A stretch of 64,000 nucleotides of DNA from JASHVB01 sp963780805 (GCA_963780805.1 CAWADP010000006.1:1054001-1118000), one strand, 5' to 3'; shown: positions 48,081 through 57,537, numbered from the stretch's first letter. Numbers and translations are program-made. Notes: a model not told the origin generated them from the letters alone.

Positions 48081-49481
48081 ATGTCACTGTGGGTCCCCTG
48101 GTGGAACGCGATCTGGCAACTGCGCCCGGCGTTCTCCCGTCTGCGCAGCTTCCTCTGGTTCGCCACCGCCGTCGCAGGCTTCACCGTGCGCACCGAATTG
48201 CTCGGCGTGACCAGCCTGGTGCGCGCTCTCAAGCTCGACGCCCGCTTCTACAACAAGCTGGTCGATCACTTTCACAGCCCCGCTGTAAAGCTCGACCGCC
48301 TTACCGCGCTGTGGACCCAGACCGCGCTGCGGCTGTTCCCGCAGCCGCTGCGCATCAACGGCCGGTATGTCGTGGTCGGCGACGGCATCAAGGTGCCGAA
48401 GCGCGGCCGCAAAATGCCGGGGGTCAAACTGCTGCATCAGCAGTCCGAGTCAAACACCAAGCCCGAATACATCATGGGACACTCGATGCAGGCCGTCAGC
48501 CTGCTGGTGCACGCCGCCACCAGCGTGTTCGCCGTGCCGCTCGCCGTGCGCATCCACGAGGGTGTCGTGTGGTCCAACCGCGACCGCCGCACCCTGCTCG
48601 ACAAGATGCTCGCCCTCCTCGGCATCGTCGCCATCGCGCAACCCTGCTACTTCGTCGCCGACGCCTACTATGCCGCGCGCAAGATCGTCGCCGGCTTGCT
48701 CAAAAACAACAATCACCTGGTCACCCGGGTGAAGTCCAACGCCGTCGCCTACACCCCGTACCAGCAGCGCGGCCCGCGCAAGCGAGGCCGGCCCAAGGTC
48801 TATGACCGCAAGGTCAAGCTGAAATCCCTGCTGCAAGATCCCAAGGGCCGCGAACACGCTAAAAGTCCCGTCTACGGCGAGCGCCAGGTGGTCATACAGT
48901 ATAAGGTACGCGACCTGCTGTGGCGTCCGGCCGGCCGGCTCGTGCGCTTCGTCGCGGTGACCCATCCGACGAGAGGCTCATGCCTGCTGATGTGCACCGA
49001 CACTTCCTTGGCGGCTATCGAGATCATTCGCCTCTACGGCCTGCGCTTCAAAATCGAACACACGTTCAAGCAGGCGGTGCGGCTGATCGGTTCGTTCAGC
49101 TACCACTTCTGGATGTCCGACATGAAGCCGCTGCGCCGCCGGGGCGGCAACCAGCATCTCCATCGCGCGTCGTCCGAATACCGCGACGCCGTCAGGCGCA
49201 AGCTGCACGCCTACCATGTCTTCATCCAGGCGGCCGTGGTCTGCCAGGGACTGCTTCAGTACCTGGCCACAGCCTTCCCGCAGCGCGTCTGGGCCTCCTT
49301 CGGCTCCTGGCTGCGCACCATCCGGCCCGGCATCCCGCCCTCCGAGCTGGTGGTGGCCAATGCGCTGCGCCAGACCATGCCGGAATTTCTCCTGAATTCC
49401 GCCCCGGGCAACAGCTTCGCGAAATTCGTCATCGAGCGACAGGACAGCAATCAGATGCAGGCGTTCCGGCTCGCGTCCTGA
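48081..49481 (+). CDS. DDE transposase, IS4/IS701-like
   Basis: A 466-residue transposase. The catalytic Asp residues are seen in YVVVGDGIKVPKRG and CYFVADAYYAAR, and the Glu in LRFKIEHTFKQAVR, with the family's Y-(2)-R-(3)-E-(6)-K-like spacing around it (YGLRFKIEHTFKQ). The rest, from LWVPWWNAIW to MQAFRLAS, is continuous and full length. It appears intact, so this element may still move. The 25-bp inverted repeats lie 550 bases before and 15 bases after the gene. Confidence 0.9.
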   Translation: MSLWVPWWNAIWQLRPAFSRLRSFLWFATAVAGFTVRTELLGVTSLVRALKLDARFYNKLVDHFHSPAVKLDRLTALWTQTALRLFPQPLRINGRYVVVGDGIKVPKRGRKMPGVKLLHQQSESNTKPEYIMGHSMQAVSLLVHAATSVFAVPLAVRIHEGVVWSNRDRRTLLDKMLALLGIVAIAQPCYFVADAYYAARKIVAGLLKNNNHLVTRVKSNAVAYTPYQQRGPRKRGRPKVYDRKVKLKSLLQDPKGREHAKSPVYGERQVVIQYKVRDLLWRPAGRLVRFVAVTHPTRGSCLLMCTDTSLAAIEIIRLYGLRFKIEHTFKQAVRLIGSFSYHFWMSDMKPLRRRGGNQHLHRASSEYRDAVRRKLHAYHVFIQAAVVCQGLLQYLATAFPQRVWASFGSWLRTIRPGIPPSELVVANALRQTMPEFLLNSAPGNSFAKFVIERQDSNQMQAFRLAS

Positions 49482-49649
49482 CCCGGGATTGGGCCAGAAC
49501 TCTGGACTCGCGAGATATTTCTCTTCGTGGTAAATATCGCTTGCTTGCTTGATGACGTGCGGGGCAAGGACAAACCATTTTTACCACACATAAGACAAAA
49601 CCATAAATTCCCAACCGGTAATGCGCTAGGATTACCCTTCGCATTCGTC

Positions 49650-50396
49650 TTATCCAACCATGGTCAGCCCACCGCTCACGCTCAACACCTGGGCGGTCAC
49701 GTAATCCGAGCGCGGGCTGGCAAAGAACAAGATGGCGTCGGCTGGTTCCTGCGGTTTGGCGATGCGCTTGAACGGGATCGCCTTCTCCAGCGCGACCTTC
49801 AGCTTCTCCGGTTGGGCGTGGAACAGGGGCGTGTCCGTCGGACCGGGGCAGACGCAGTTCACGGTGATGTTGTAGCGCGCGACTTCGCGCGCCAGCGACT
49901 TGGTGAAGGCAATCATGCCGCCTTTCGCCGCGGCATAGACGGTCTCGCCCAGGCTGCCTACACGGCCGGCGTCGCTGGACACGTTGACGATCTTGCCATA
50001 GCCGTTCGCGGCCATCGCTGGCAGCAGCTTCTGCGTCAGGCCGATCGGGCCGCGCAGGTTGATCGCCAGGATCCGGTCCATGAAGTCCGGCGTGTTCTCG
50101 AGGAACGGCTGCATGCGGTCCCAGCCGGCGGCGTTCACCAAGACATCCACGCACCCAAAGCGCGCGAGCACCGCGGCGGCACAGCCGTCGATCGAAGCCA
50201 GGTCGGCGAGGTCGAGGCTGGCATAGGTGATCGGCAGGCCGTCCGCCTTCGCCTCGGATTCCGCCGCATGCCCACCGTCGCGGTTGACGTCCGCCACAAT
50301 GACCTGGGCGCCACAACGGGCCAATTCCCATGCGGTTGCCTTGCCGATGCCGGACACGCCACCGGTGACCAAGGCCGTCCTGCCGTGGAGTGTCAT
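49650..50396 (-). CDS. badH: SDR dehydrogenase, BadH-like
   Basis: A 248-residue short-chain dehydrogenase with TGGVSGIGKATA (coenzyme binding), NAAG, the catalytic Ser region NVSSDAGRVGSLGETV and the YAAAK active-site pair. The block DAGRVGSLGETVYAAAKGG and the ending VLSVSGGLTMVG closely recall 2-hydroxycyclohexanecarboxyl-CoA dehydrogenase (BadH) of Rhodopseudomonas. A BadI-like fragment lies divergently 310 bases away, which supports that reading. Without other bad genes the real substrate is uncertain. The symbol is tentative. Confidence 0.8.
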   Translation of the reverse strand: MTLHGRTALVTGGVSGIGKATAWELARCGAQVIVADVNRDGGHAAESEAKADGLPITYASLDLADLASIDGCAAAVLARFGCVDVLVNAAGWDRMQPFLENTPDFMDRILAINLRGPIGLTQKLLPAMAANGYGKIVNVSSDAGRVGSLGETVYAAAKGGMIAFTKSLAREVARYNITVNCVCPGPTDTPLFHAQPEKLKVALEKAIPFKRIAKPQEPADAILFFASPRSDYVTAQVLSVSGGLTMVG

Positions 50397-50708
50397 GCTG
50401 CGCCTCCTGTTGCGTTGCCGGTGCCCTCAGTTCGCGATTCCTGCAACGCCGCCAACGCCACCCCCGGCAACGCCGCCGTCCGCCCCCACTCGGCGGAGAA
50501 CGGCGCCAAATGCTGGTGCGCGAAATCCCGCGCGAGTGGCGCGGATCATCGCTTGCTCTTCGGGTAAGGATCGTCGGTAGAGTGTGCCGACTGAACGAGT
50601 GTTCGGTCGGTATGGTCGTCCCCGCCGCGCATGGAAGTCAAGCGGCAATGGCCCGCGATGCCCCCGGCCGGCGCGACGCAGGCTTTTCAACAAGGCGACA
50701 AGGCGGCC

Positions 50709-50897
50709 ATGCCCGACGCAGCCACCAACACTGAACTTCTGTATGAGGAGAAAGATAGCGTCGCGACGCTCACCATGAACAGGTTGGAGAAGCTGAGCGC
50801 GTTCCGCGGCATCACCTACGACACGTTGATCCACGCATCCAATCGCGCCGGCTGGAACAAGGCGATTGTCGTGTTCCTCGCCAGCTCCGGCCGGTGA
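50709..50897 (+). pseudogene. badI: BadI-like crotonase, N-terminal fragment
   Basis: A 62-residue frame whose sequence TELLYEEKDSVATLTMNR, then KLSAFRGITYDTLI and RAGWNKAIVVFLASSG, matches the first 60 residues of 2-ketocyclohexanecarboxyl-CoA hydrolase (BadI; MNAFRGTTCDELI in that protein). It then stops in the expected oxyanion-hole region, so no active enzyme is made. The fragment lies next to the BadH-like gene, as in the Rhodopseudomonas bad cluster, and is followed by a broken TetR regulator. Confidence 0.65.
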
Positions 50898-50969
50898 TCG
50901 GCGGCGCGTCCCGCAAGCAGCGCCGCCGCAGCGCGATACCAAAGGAGCAAGCGCCCGTCACCCGCGTCG

Positions 50970-51617
50970 AAATCGGGCTCGGCGATCGCGATCAAGACGA
51001 CCGTCGAGGACGCCGCGTTGGTCGAGCGCCGCCGCGCGCAACTGACGCAGGCGGCCTCGCGTGCTTCAGCGCGAACGGCTACTACTCGACCACCATCCGC
51101 GACGTGGCGGAGCATGCCAATGTCAGCATCGGCCTGATTTACCAATACGTCGGCGACAAGGAAGATCCTGGCCTTGCAGGAAGTCCTAAGTGCCTACCAG
51201 CGCCAAATCCCACCGGCCTTGGAAAATATCCACGACCCACTGCAGAGGCTGATCACCGCGGTGCGCACGCATTGCCGGATCAACGGCAGCGCGGTGGATG
51301 CGACAGTGCTCGCCTACCGCCAGACCAAGTCGCTGTGCCGGGCACGCCGCGACGCGATCAAGCAGAAGGAGCTCGAGGCTAACGAGCTGATCGCCGCTTG
51401 CGTGCGGGATTGCATCGAGAGCGGCTTGTTCGGCGAGATCGACATCGACATGTTGGTCTATCAGATCGTCATGTTCTCACACATGTGGGCGCTGAAGGCG
51501 TGGCATTTCGCCGCGCGGATGGATGTGGATGCCTACGTGGATCGGGGATTGAAGCTGATGCTGCGCGGGGTGCTGACGGCTGCCGGAGAACGTTCGGTTC
51601 GAGCAATGGAAGGGTGA
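50970..51617 (+). pseudogene. TetR-family regulator with frameshifts
   Basis: Three frames must be joined. ALVERRRAQLTQAA is the first helix. After a shift near 51055 comes ANGYYSTTIRDVAEHANVS with the recognition helix ending IGLIYQYVGDKE. After another shift near 51168 come ALQEVLSAYQRQIPPAL and an otherwise intact ligand domain ending at 51617. The DNA-binding and ligand domains are both identifiable, so the gene is a recent wreck of a TetR repressor, probably of the adjacent bad-like genes. The exact 5' end cannot be fixed. Confidence 0.7.
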
Positions 51618-51753
51618 TTATCGGTCCAGCCCCGGCAGTGCATGTGGCAGTGATCGTTGCGCCCGTTAGGCGTCGCGTTGCGTCCGATGAGGTCCACACC
51701 AATCGGACCTAATGATACCCATCTGGTGGGCTAGAGTCAGGCAATCTCCCAGA

Positions 51754-53892
51754 TCAGGGTTCACCCGGCTTCTTCTCATGCTCTGCGGGGCCCGGATGCG
51801 GGGCGGGTGCGGGATGCGCCTGCGGCGGCGGTGCGGGGCGAACCGGCTCCGGGGCGTGTTTCGGCGGTGGTGCATGCACCTCGGGCGCTGGGGCATGCAC
51901 GGGTGGAGCAGGACGTTGCTCTGGCGGCAGAGCATGGGCTGGTGGTGGCGCATGCACCTCGGGCGCCGGAGCATGCACAGGCGGAGCGACATGCTCTTCC
52001 GGTGCGCGCGCGGCTGGTGCGGGGTGCGCTTCCGGGGGCGGCGGATGAGGGGCCGCATGCTCCGCCGCCGGACTCGCATGCTCTGGCGCCGGTGCGGCGC
52101 GTGGTGCACCCGCCTGTGCTGCCGGGCGCTCCCCCGGAGGTTGCGGGACCGAGGCCGGGTGCTCCGGCCTCTGCTCTTGCACCCGTTGCGGCTGTGGTGC
52201 GCCCGCGGGAGGGCGATGCTCGGCACCCGCCGGCGCCTCGCCGGGTCGCGCAACCCCGGCAGGCGTTGCCCCGTGCTGCTGGATTTCGGCCCCCGGCACC
52301 GGATGCGCGATCGGCGGCGGGCCGACCTCGCCGGGACGCCGCAGCGCTGGGGCCACCACGCCGGCCGGCCGCGCCTGACCGTGCGGCGCTGCGCCAGCCG
52401 GGTGTTGCGGCAGGGGTGGCAGCGGCGGCCGGGCGGCGACACCATGGACTAGTGGCGCGGCATGAATCGCCGGTCCCGGAGCCACATGCGCCGACACCGG
52501 AGCGCCGCGCGGCGCGGTCGGCAAGTGCATTTGCCGCGCCAGGTTGGGCGTGAACCCGGCCGTCGCCACTGTCGGACGGATCGGCGCCGTGCCGACCACC
52601 GGCCGGGCCGAGGCCAGCAGGCGCGGATCCACCCGCACGGCCACCTGGCGCACCGGCTGCGATTCGGCCATCGCTGCCGCCGGCACCGCCGTCACTGCGC
52701 TGCGGTTGACGAACTGATTGATCTCGACGTTGCGGTTGATCACCGTAACGTCGGTGACGTCGCGTCGGTTCACCGCCTGCAAATAGCCATCCGACGCGCG
52801 GTACCAAGGGTGGTACGGCTCGTGCGGCCCCAGGGGGAACCAGCCCACGGTGCCCGACCCGATCGCCGCGTCAATGCCGACGCCGAAGAACGCAACCAGC
52901 GCCGGCGCATAGACCGGCGGCGCGGTCACCGCGACCGCCCCCGGCATCCAGCCCCAGCGGCCGCCGATCTGCGCCCAACGGCCATAATGGAACGGCGCGA
53001 ACCCCCACGGGTCGTCGTCGATCCATGTCCATCCCCAGGGCGGCACATAGGCCCAATGGCCCTCCCGATACGGCACCCAGCCGGCGGCAACCTGTGGATA
53101 CCAGACCTGCCCGTTCGCGGTCGTGTCCGACCAGGTGCCGTACGACGAGAGGTCGTCGCCGCCCGGCATCTCCGTCACTACCGCGGGCGCCGCCGTGGCC
53201 GCAGCGGGGAGCGCTTGCTCCGCCTGCTGCTTGGCGGCCAGAAAGGCATCCACCTGCGCCATCCCGACACTGGCCTGGAAGGTCTGCGCTCCGGCGACCG
53301 AGGCGGTCTGCCCGGCCGCCACCTGCAGCGAAAAGCCCGGCCCGCTGATCTGGGCGGAGCCTTCCAGCACGGTTACCGTTGTCGGGTCCTGCGTGTCGCC
53401 GGCCGTCACTCCATACCGGCCGGCGTGGGCGAAGGTGACCAGCCCACGCGGGGTCTGCGCCGACCACGTCTCGCTCGGCGCCAGGCCGCGGAGATGCAGG
53501 TAGATCTCGCCCTGCGGCAGCGTCGTCTGCAGCCCGTTCGCGTCCAGCGTGGTGATGTCCAACTCCGTCCCGCCGGCCGTCGCGATCACGCTGGCGGAGA
53601 TCAGCGCCCGCGCCGATGCGTTTTGCTCCGTCCAGAGCGCATCCCCAGAGGCGAGGGGGTAGTTCGCCGCGGCCGGACTCCACTGTTCCGCGTCTGCCGC
53701 GTGGAAGGACACGCCGCCGCTGATCTGCTGCAACCAGCCGACACGCTCGGGCGGGTTCTCCGCCGGCTGGCCGGGCGCGGCGGCCGGTGGCGCCGGCTGC
53801 GCCAGCGCGGCTGGTCCCGCGGTCGGCACCATCAACAGGCCGGCGAGTACGGTGGTGGCGCAGAGGCGGAAGGCGAGAGAGGGCGGGCGCAT
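51754..53892 (-). CDS. Exported FecR/DUF6600-like protein with long Pro/Ala tail
   Basis: A 712-residue protein. Residues 1-31 are a signal peptide (AFRLCATTVLAGLLMVPTAG). A FecR-like beta region (about 50-215) has VGWLQQISGGVSFHAAD and TPRGLVTFAHAGRYGVT. The middle (about 245-370) carries the Trp- and Tyr-rich DUF6600 block (GWVPYREGHWAYVPPWGWTW). From about residue 440 the chain is almost only Pro, Ala, His, Glu and Arg. It should be periplasmic or surface-exposed; its function is unknown. A small Gly/Tyr-rich lipoprotein gene is divergent from it. Confidence 0.82.
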   Translation of the reverse strand: MRPPSLAFRLCATTVLAGLLMVPTAGPAALAQPAPPAAAPGQPAENPPERVGWLQQISGGVSFHAADAEQWSPAAANYPLASGDALWTEQNASARALISASVIATAGGTELDITTLDANGLQTTLPQGEIYLHLRGLAPSETWSAQTPRGLVTFAHAGRYGVTAGDTQDPTTVTVLEGSAQISGPGFSLQVAAGQTASVAGAQTFQASVGMAQVDAFLAAKQQAEQALPAAATAAPAVVTEMPGGDDLSSYGTWSDTTANGQVWYPQVAAGWVPYREGHWAYVPPWGWTWIDDDPWGFAPFHYGRWAQIGGRWGWMPGAVAVTAPPVYAPALVAFFGVGIDAAIGSGTVGWFPLGPHEPYHPWYRASDGYLQAVNRRDVTDVTVINRNVEINQFVNRSAVTAVPAAAMAESQPVRQVAVRVDPRLLASARPVVGTAPIRPTVATAGFTPNLARQMHLPTAPRGAPVSAHVAPGPAIHAAPLVHGVAARPPLPPLPQHPAGAAPHGQARPAGVVAPALRRPGEVGPPPIAHPVPGAEIQQHGATPAGVARPGEAPAGAEHRPPAGAPQPQRVQEQRPEHPASVPQPPGERPAAQAGAPRAAPAPEHASPAAEHAAPHPPPPEAHPAPAARAPEEHVAPPVHAPAPEVHAPPPAHALPPEQRPAPPVHAPAPEVHAPPPKHAPEPVRPAPPPQAHPAPAPHPGPAEHEKKPGEP

Positions 53893-54072
53893 CCGATGGC
53901 TCCTTCGCGGCCGGACGTCGCTTGGCTTGGTCCGCTAACATGGCGAAACCGCGTCGATCCTGATCGCAATGGCGACACCCGGCCGACACGCCGGCGCCGC
54001 GGTTGCGCCACCAAACCGCCGCCGGCGGTGACCACGTAACGGCAGTAGAGAGACGAAGCAGGAGAGAGTTTC

Positions 54073-54294
54073 ATGACATCGACCCACACCCGCGCTCTCG
54101 GCCGTGCCATGCTGCCGGCACTCGCCGCTCTGGGGCTGGCGGCGCTGGTGAGCGGCTGCGTCGCCTATCCCGCCTACCCGAGTTACGGCTACTACGCGCC
54201 GGGCTATGGCTACGCTCCCGGTGGCTATGTCGCGATCGGCGGCGGCTGGGGCTGGCACGGCGGCGATTGGCGTGGCGGCGACTGGCACCACTGA
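54073..54294 (+). CDS. Small Gly/Tyr/Trp-rich lipoprotein
   Basis: A 73-residue protein. The signal LPALAALGLAALVSGC ends in the lipobox VSGC, so Cys31 would be lipidated. The mature part is an unusual repeat-like run of Tyr, Pro and Gly (YPSYGYYAPGYGYAPGGYV) followed by Gly/Trp/His (GWGWHGGDWRGGDWHH). Such tails occur in small surface proteins of alphaproteobacteria. It is divergent from the DUF6600 gene and shares its taste for aromatic-rich repeats. Confidence 0.78.
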   Translation: MTSTHTRALGRAMLPALAALGLAALVSGCVAYPAYPSYGYYAPGYGYAPGGYVAIGGGWGWHGGDWRGGDWHH

Positions 54295-54819
54295 CAGTTG
54301 GCCGTGCGTAAGGGCCGTCGGCGCCACTGTCGTCAACACCCCTGTCATTGCGAGCGCAGCGCGAGCGCAGCGAAGCAATCTCCCGCGAGAGTTCGCACAC
54401 GGCAACACAGAAGCAATCGAAGCCTCGCCCCAGCGGCTCTCGATGTTGGTGGCTGCGCTTGTTTAATACGGAAAAAGAACGGAGAGCCACGGAGAACACG
54501 GGAGTCGGTGGCCCTCGGCAGTTGGGGAGCCTCCAACTCCACCAGTCACCGGGGTTCTCCAATCTCCCGACCATGGAAATAGCGCAAGTCGCTGGTCGGT
54601 GAGCTAGCGTCTGTGCATTTTCAGCAATGGCGGTGCGGCCGCGGCCGCCGGCGAACTCCCTGCCGAAAAAGGTGAGTCATTGCGGCACAGGCGCTGGTGA
54701 TTCGCCTCCATTTAGTTCACACAGCCGTTCATCTGCTTTCTTGAATGCGCGCGTCGCGCGCGGGGGATCGCTTCGGTGTGCTCGCAATGCCACCTAACGG
54801 CAGTGGCAGGACCAGCCTC
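54295..54819. other. Intergenic region with dispersed repeats
   Basis: About 525 bases with no supported gene. CATTGCGAGCGCAGC units at 54341-54400 and a partial inverse copy at 54755-54792 (GGGGGATCGCTTCGG, then GCTCGCAATGCCA) belong to the repeat family also at 35424 and 41934. The promoter of the antiporter should lie close to 54790. Confidence 0.6.
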
Positions 54820-56130
54820 ATGTCCTATTTCGAGATCATCGCCGTCCTGCTTCTGGTCACCGCCTGCGCCGGCTTCGTGAACCACCGCTGGCTGCACATG
54901 CCCAGCGCCATCGGCTTGCTCGTCATCGCCCTGCTGCTGTCCATCATCGTAACCCTGGTCGGCCATCTGGTCGCCGCCGCCGACCTGCGTGCCGCCGTCG
55001 CCGAGGCCCTCACCGCCGCCAACCTGCCGCACGTCTTGTTCGACAGCGTGCTCAGCTTCATGCTGTTCGCCGGCGCGCTGCATGTGAACCTGCAGCAGCT
55101 TCGAAACCACGCGGCCACCGTGCTGGCGCTCGCCACCGTCGGCGTACTGCTGTCCACCGCGCTGTACGGCGGGGCGATGTGGTGGCTATTCCGCCTCGGC
55201 GGCGCCTGCGTGCCGCTGCCCTGGTGCCTGGTGCTGGGCGCCGTCCTCGCCCCCACCGATCCGATCGCCGTCACCGGCCTGCTGCGCGAGATCGGCCTGC
55301 CCGAGGGCCTGCTCGCCGTCATCACCAGCGAGAGTCTGTTCAACGACGGCGTCGCCGTGGTGGTGTTCACCATCCTGCTGGGCGTCGCCACCGGCGATGG
55401 CGGCAGCAGCCCCGGCTTGCTGCACCCCGCTGTGCTCTTCCTGCGCGAGGCCGGCGGCGGTGCTTTGCTCGGCGTGGCCACTGGCTATCTCGCGTTCGGC
55501 GCCATGCGGCTGGTGGACGACTACAACCTGGAGCTGACGATCTCGCTGGCCCTGGTCGCGGTCACCTACAGCGTGGCGAACCGGCTCGGCCTGTCCGGCC
55601 CGATCGCGGTGGTGGTCGCCGGCGTGGTGATCGGCAACCATGCCACGCAACGCGCCATGAGCGAGACCTCCCGCACCAACGTCATCCTGTTCTGGTCGCT
55701 GATCGACGAGTTGCTGAACGCGCTGTTGTTCCTGCTGGTCGGGCTGGAGACGCTGACCATCGACACCAGCCACATCTGGCCGGAGATGATGGGTGGCGGC
55801 ATCGTGCTGGCGGTACTGGTGCGCGGCATCAGTGCCGGCGTGCCGGCGGTGCTGCTGAACCTGCGCCGCCTGCACCAGGGGCGCGGCATCGCGGTGCTGA
55901 CCTGGGGCGGATTGCGCGGGGGCGTCTCCGTGGCCCTGGCGCTCAGCTTGCCGGACGGCCCGTATCGCGCGCTGCTGCTGCAGGTCTGCTACGCCGTGGT
56001 GGTGTTCACCGTGGTGGTGCAGGGCCTCACCATGCCGCCCTTGGTGCGCCGATTGTACGGCGCCGCGGTCAGGCCGCAACCGGCGCGGGAGAAGCGGGAG
56101 CAGGCGTCCCGGCGGCCTGGCCACAAGTAG
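54820..56130 (+). CDS. CPA1-type Na+/H+ antiporter (NhaP-like)
   Basis: A 436-residue membrane protein with about twelve helices. The ion-binding signature is LAPTDPIAVTGLL (residues 144-156), followed by ESLFNDGVAVVVF with the paired Asn-Asp of electroneutral CPA1 antiporters. The end is a basic cytoplasmic tail. It exchanges Na+ (or K+) for protons and helps keep pH and salt in balance. The start at 54820 (MSYFEIIAVLLLVTACAG) places helix 1 directly; longer frames upstream are low complexity. Confidence 0.9.
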   Translation: MSYFEIIAVLLLVTACAGFVNHRWLHMPSAIGLLVIALLLSIIVTLVGHLVAAADLRAAVAEALTAANLPHVLFDSVLSFMLFAGALHVNLQQLRNHAATVLALATVGVLLSTALYGGAMWWLFRLGGACVPLPWCLVLGAVLAPTDPIAVTGLLREIGLPEGLLAVITSESLFNDGVAVVVFTILLGVATGDGGSSPGLLHPAVLFLREAGGGALLGVATGYLAFGAMRLVDDYNLELTISLALVAVTYSVANRLGLSGPIAVVVAGVVIGNHATQRAMSETSRTNVILFWSLIDELLNALLFLLVGLETLTIDTSHIWPEMMGGGIVLAVLVRGISAGVPAVLLNLRRLHQGRGIAVLTWGGLRGGVSVALALSLPDGPYRALLLQVCYAVVVFTVVVQGLTMPPLVRRLYGAAVRPQPAREKREQASRRPGHK

Positions 56131-56306
56131 CGGGAGATCGTCCGCCCGTAAGCATGTGCGGGCCGACGCTGGGCGGTCGGAACCAGGACGGAGGTCAGGC
56201 TGCGTTGCCGAATACCCGATGGCAGGGCGTGCCGCCAAGGCTTGCCGCGCGTAGGCCTCGACGCCGGCACCCGCCCCTTGCCTCCGCCCCCACCATCGGC
56301 TAGACG

Positions 56307-56328
56307 CCCGCGTTTACTGGAACGCGGG
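56307..56328 (+). promoter_or_regulatory. Hairpin in the rplK leader
   Basis: CCCGCGTT (56307-56314) and AACGCGGG (56321-56328) pair perfectly around a six-base loop, about 75 bases before the rplK start. It could be a leader structure of the L11-L1 operon or the end of the antiporter transcript; no T-tract follows. Confidence 0.4.
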
Positions 56329-56403
56329 AGAGACGGCGGCCCACCCGGGCGCGCCCTCGTTTGCACCGCGGTCCCCGGGACGGACGGAAGGACCTGGGAT
56401 CGG

Positions 56404-56838
56404 ATGGCGAAGAAAATCGTCGGCTATATCAAGTTGCAAATCCCCGCCGGCAAGGCCAACCCGTCGCCGCCCGTCGGCCCGGCGCTGGGCCAGCGCGGCC
56501 TTAACATCATGGCCTTCGTGAAGGAATTCAACGCGGTCACCCAGAACATGGAGCCGGGGATGCCGGTACCGGTGGTGATCACCGCCTACGCCGACCGCAG
56601 TTTCAGCTTCATCATGAAGACGCCGCCCAACACCTATTTCCTGATGAAGGCGGCGAAGCTGGACAAGGGCAGCACGGCCACCGGCAAGACCGCGAGCGTC
56701 GGCCGCGTCACCCAGAGCCAGTTGCGCGAGATCGCCGAAATCAAGATGAAAGACATGAACGCCAACGATATCGAGGGCGCGATGCGGATGCTGGCCGGTT
56801 CCGCCCGCTCGATGGGCCTGACCGTGGTGGAGGGCTGA
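56404..56838 (+). CDS. rplK: Ribosomal protein L11
   Basis: A 144-residue protein of the 50S GTPase centre. The N-terminus KKIVGYIKLQIPAGKANPSPP and PALGQRGLNIMAFVKEFNA are the standard L11 signatures, and the C-terminal rRNA-binding domain (KMKDMNANDIEGAMRMLAGS) is complete. In most bacteria nusG lies immediately upstream; here an antiporter gene does. rplA follows after three bases. Confidence 0.98.
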   Translation: MAKKIVGYIKLQIPAGKANPSPPVGPALGQRGLNIMAFVKEFNAVTQNMEPGMPVPVVITAYADRSFSFIMKTPPNTYFLMKAAKLDKGSTATGKTASVGRVTQSQLREIAEIKMKDMNANDIEGAMRMLAGSARSMGLTVVEG

Positions 56839-56841
56839 GCT

Positions 56842-57537
56842 ATGGCAAAAGTCGGCAAGCGCTTGAAGGCGATCACCGCCGGTTTCGACCGCAGCAAGTC
56901 CTATGCGCTGCCGGACGCGATCCGGCTGGTGAAGCAGAACGCCAAGGCCAAGTTCGACGAGACGGTGGAGATGTCGATGAACCTCGGCATTGACCCGCGC
57001 CACGCCGACCAGATGGTGCGCGGCCTGATTTCGCTGCCGAATGGCACCGGTAAGACGGTGCGCGTCGGCGTGTTCGCCCGCGGTCCGAAGGCCGAAGAAG
57101 CCCTGGCGGCTGGCGCCGACGTGGTGGGTGCCGAGGACTTGGCGGAGAAGGTGCAGGCCGGCGACATCGGGTTCGACCGCTGCATTGCGACGCCGGACAT
57201 GATGGGCGTGGTCGGGCGGCTGGGTAAGATCCTCGGTCCGCGCGGCCTGATGCCGAACCCGCGTTTGGGCACCGTGACGCAGGACCTGAAGGGCGCGATA
57301 AGCGCGGCCAAGGGCGGCCAGGTGGAGTTCCGCGCCGAGAAGGCGGGTATCATCCACGCCGGTATCGGCAAGGCCAGTTTCGACGCAGAAAAACTGCTGG
57401 AGAATGCCCGCGCGCTGGCGGACGCGATCCAGAAGGCCAAGCCGGCCGGCGCCAAGGGCACTTATGTCCAGAGGGTGGCGCTCAGCTCCACAATGGGGCC
57501 GGGCGTGCGGGTGGATACCACCACGCTGGGCGCCTGA
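56842..57537 (+). CDS. rplA: Ribosomal protein L1
   Basis: A 231-residue large-subunit protein, full length: KRLKAITAGFDRSKSYALPDA at the start, GKILGPRGLMPNPRLGTVT in the middle and GPGVRVDTTTLGA at the end. L1 binds 23S rRNA at the L1 stalk and, in many bacteria, represses its own operon. It is co-transcribed with rplK. The usual next gene, rplJ, is 1.6 kb away because an antisense gene lies between. Confidence 0.98.
   Translation: MAKVGKRLKAITAGFDRSKSYALPDAIRLVKQNAKAKFDETVEMSMNLGIDPRHADQMVRGLISLPNGTGKTVRVGVFARGPKAEEALAAGADVVGAEDLAEKVQAGDIGFDRCIATPDMMGVVGRLGKILGPRGLMPNPRLGTVTQDLKGAISAAKGGQVEFRAEKAGIIHAGIGKASFDAEKLLENARALADAIQKAKPAGAKGTYVQRVALSSTMGPGVRVDTTTLGA

Larger units (their letters stand above)
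47530..49520. mobile_element. IS4/IS701-like insertion element with a passenger gene
   Basis: Imperfect inverted repeats of 25 bp flank the unit: 47530-47554 against the reverse complement of 49496-49520, with 20 positions alike. It contains a DDE transposase (plus) and, just inside the left end, a minus-strand gene of unknown function. No clear target duplication can be read. Confidence 0.7.
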
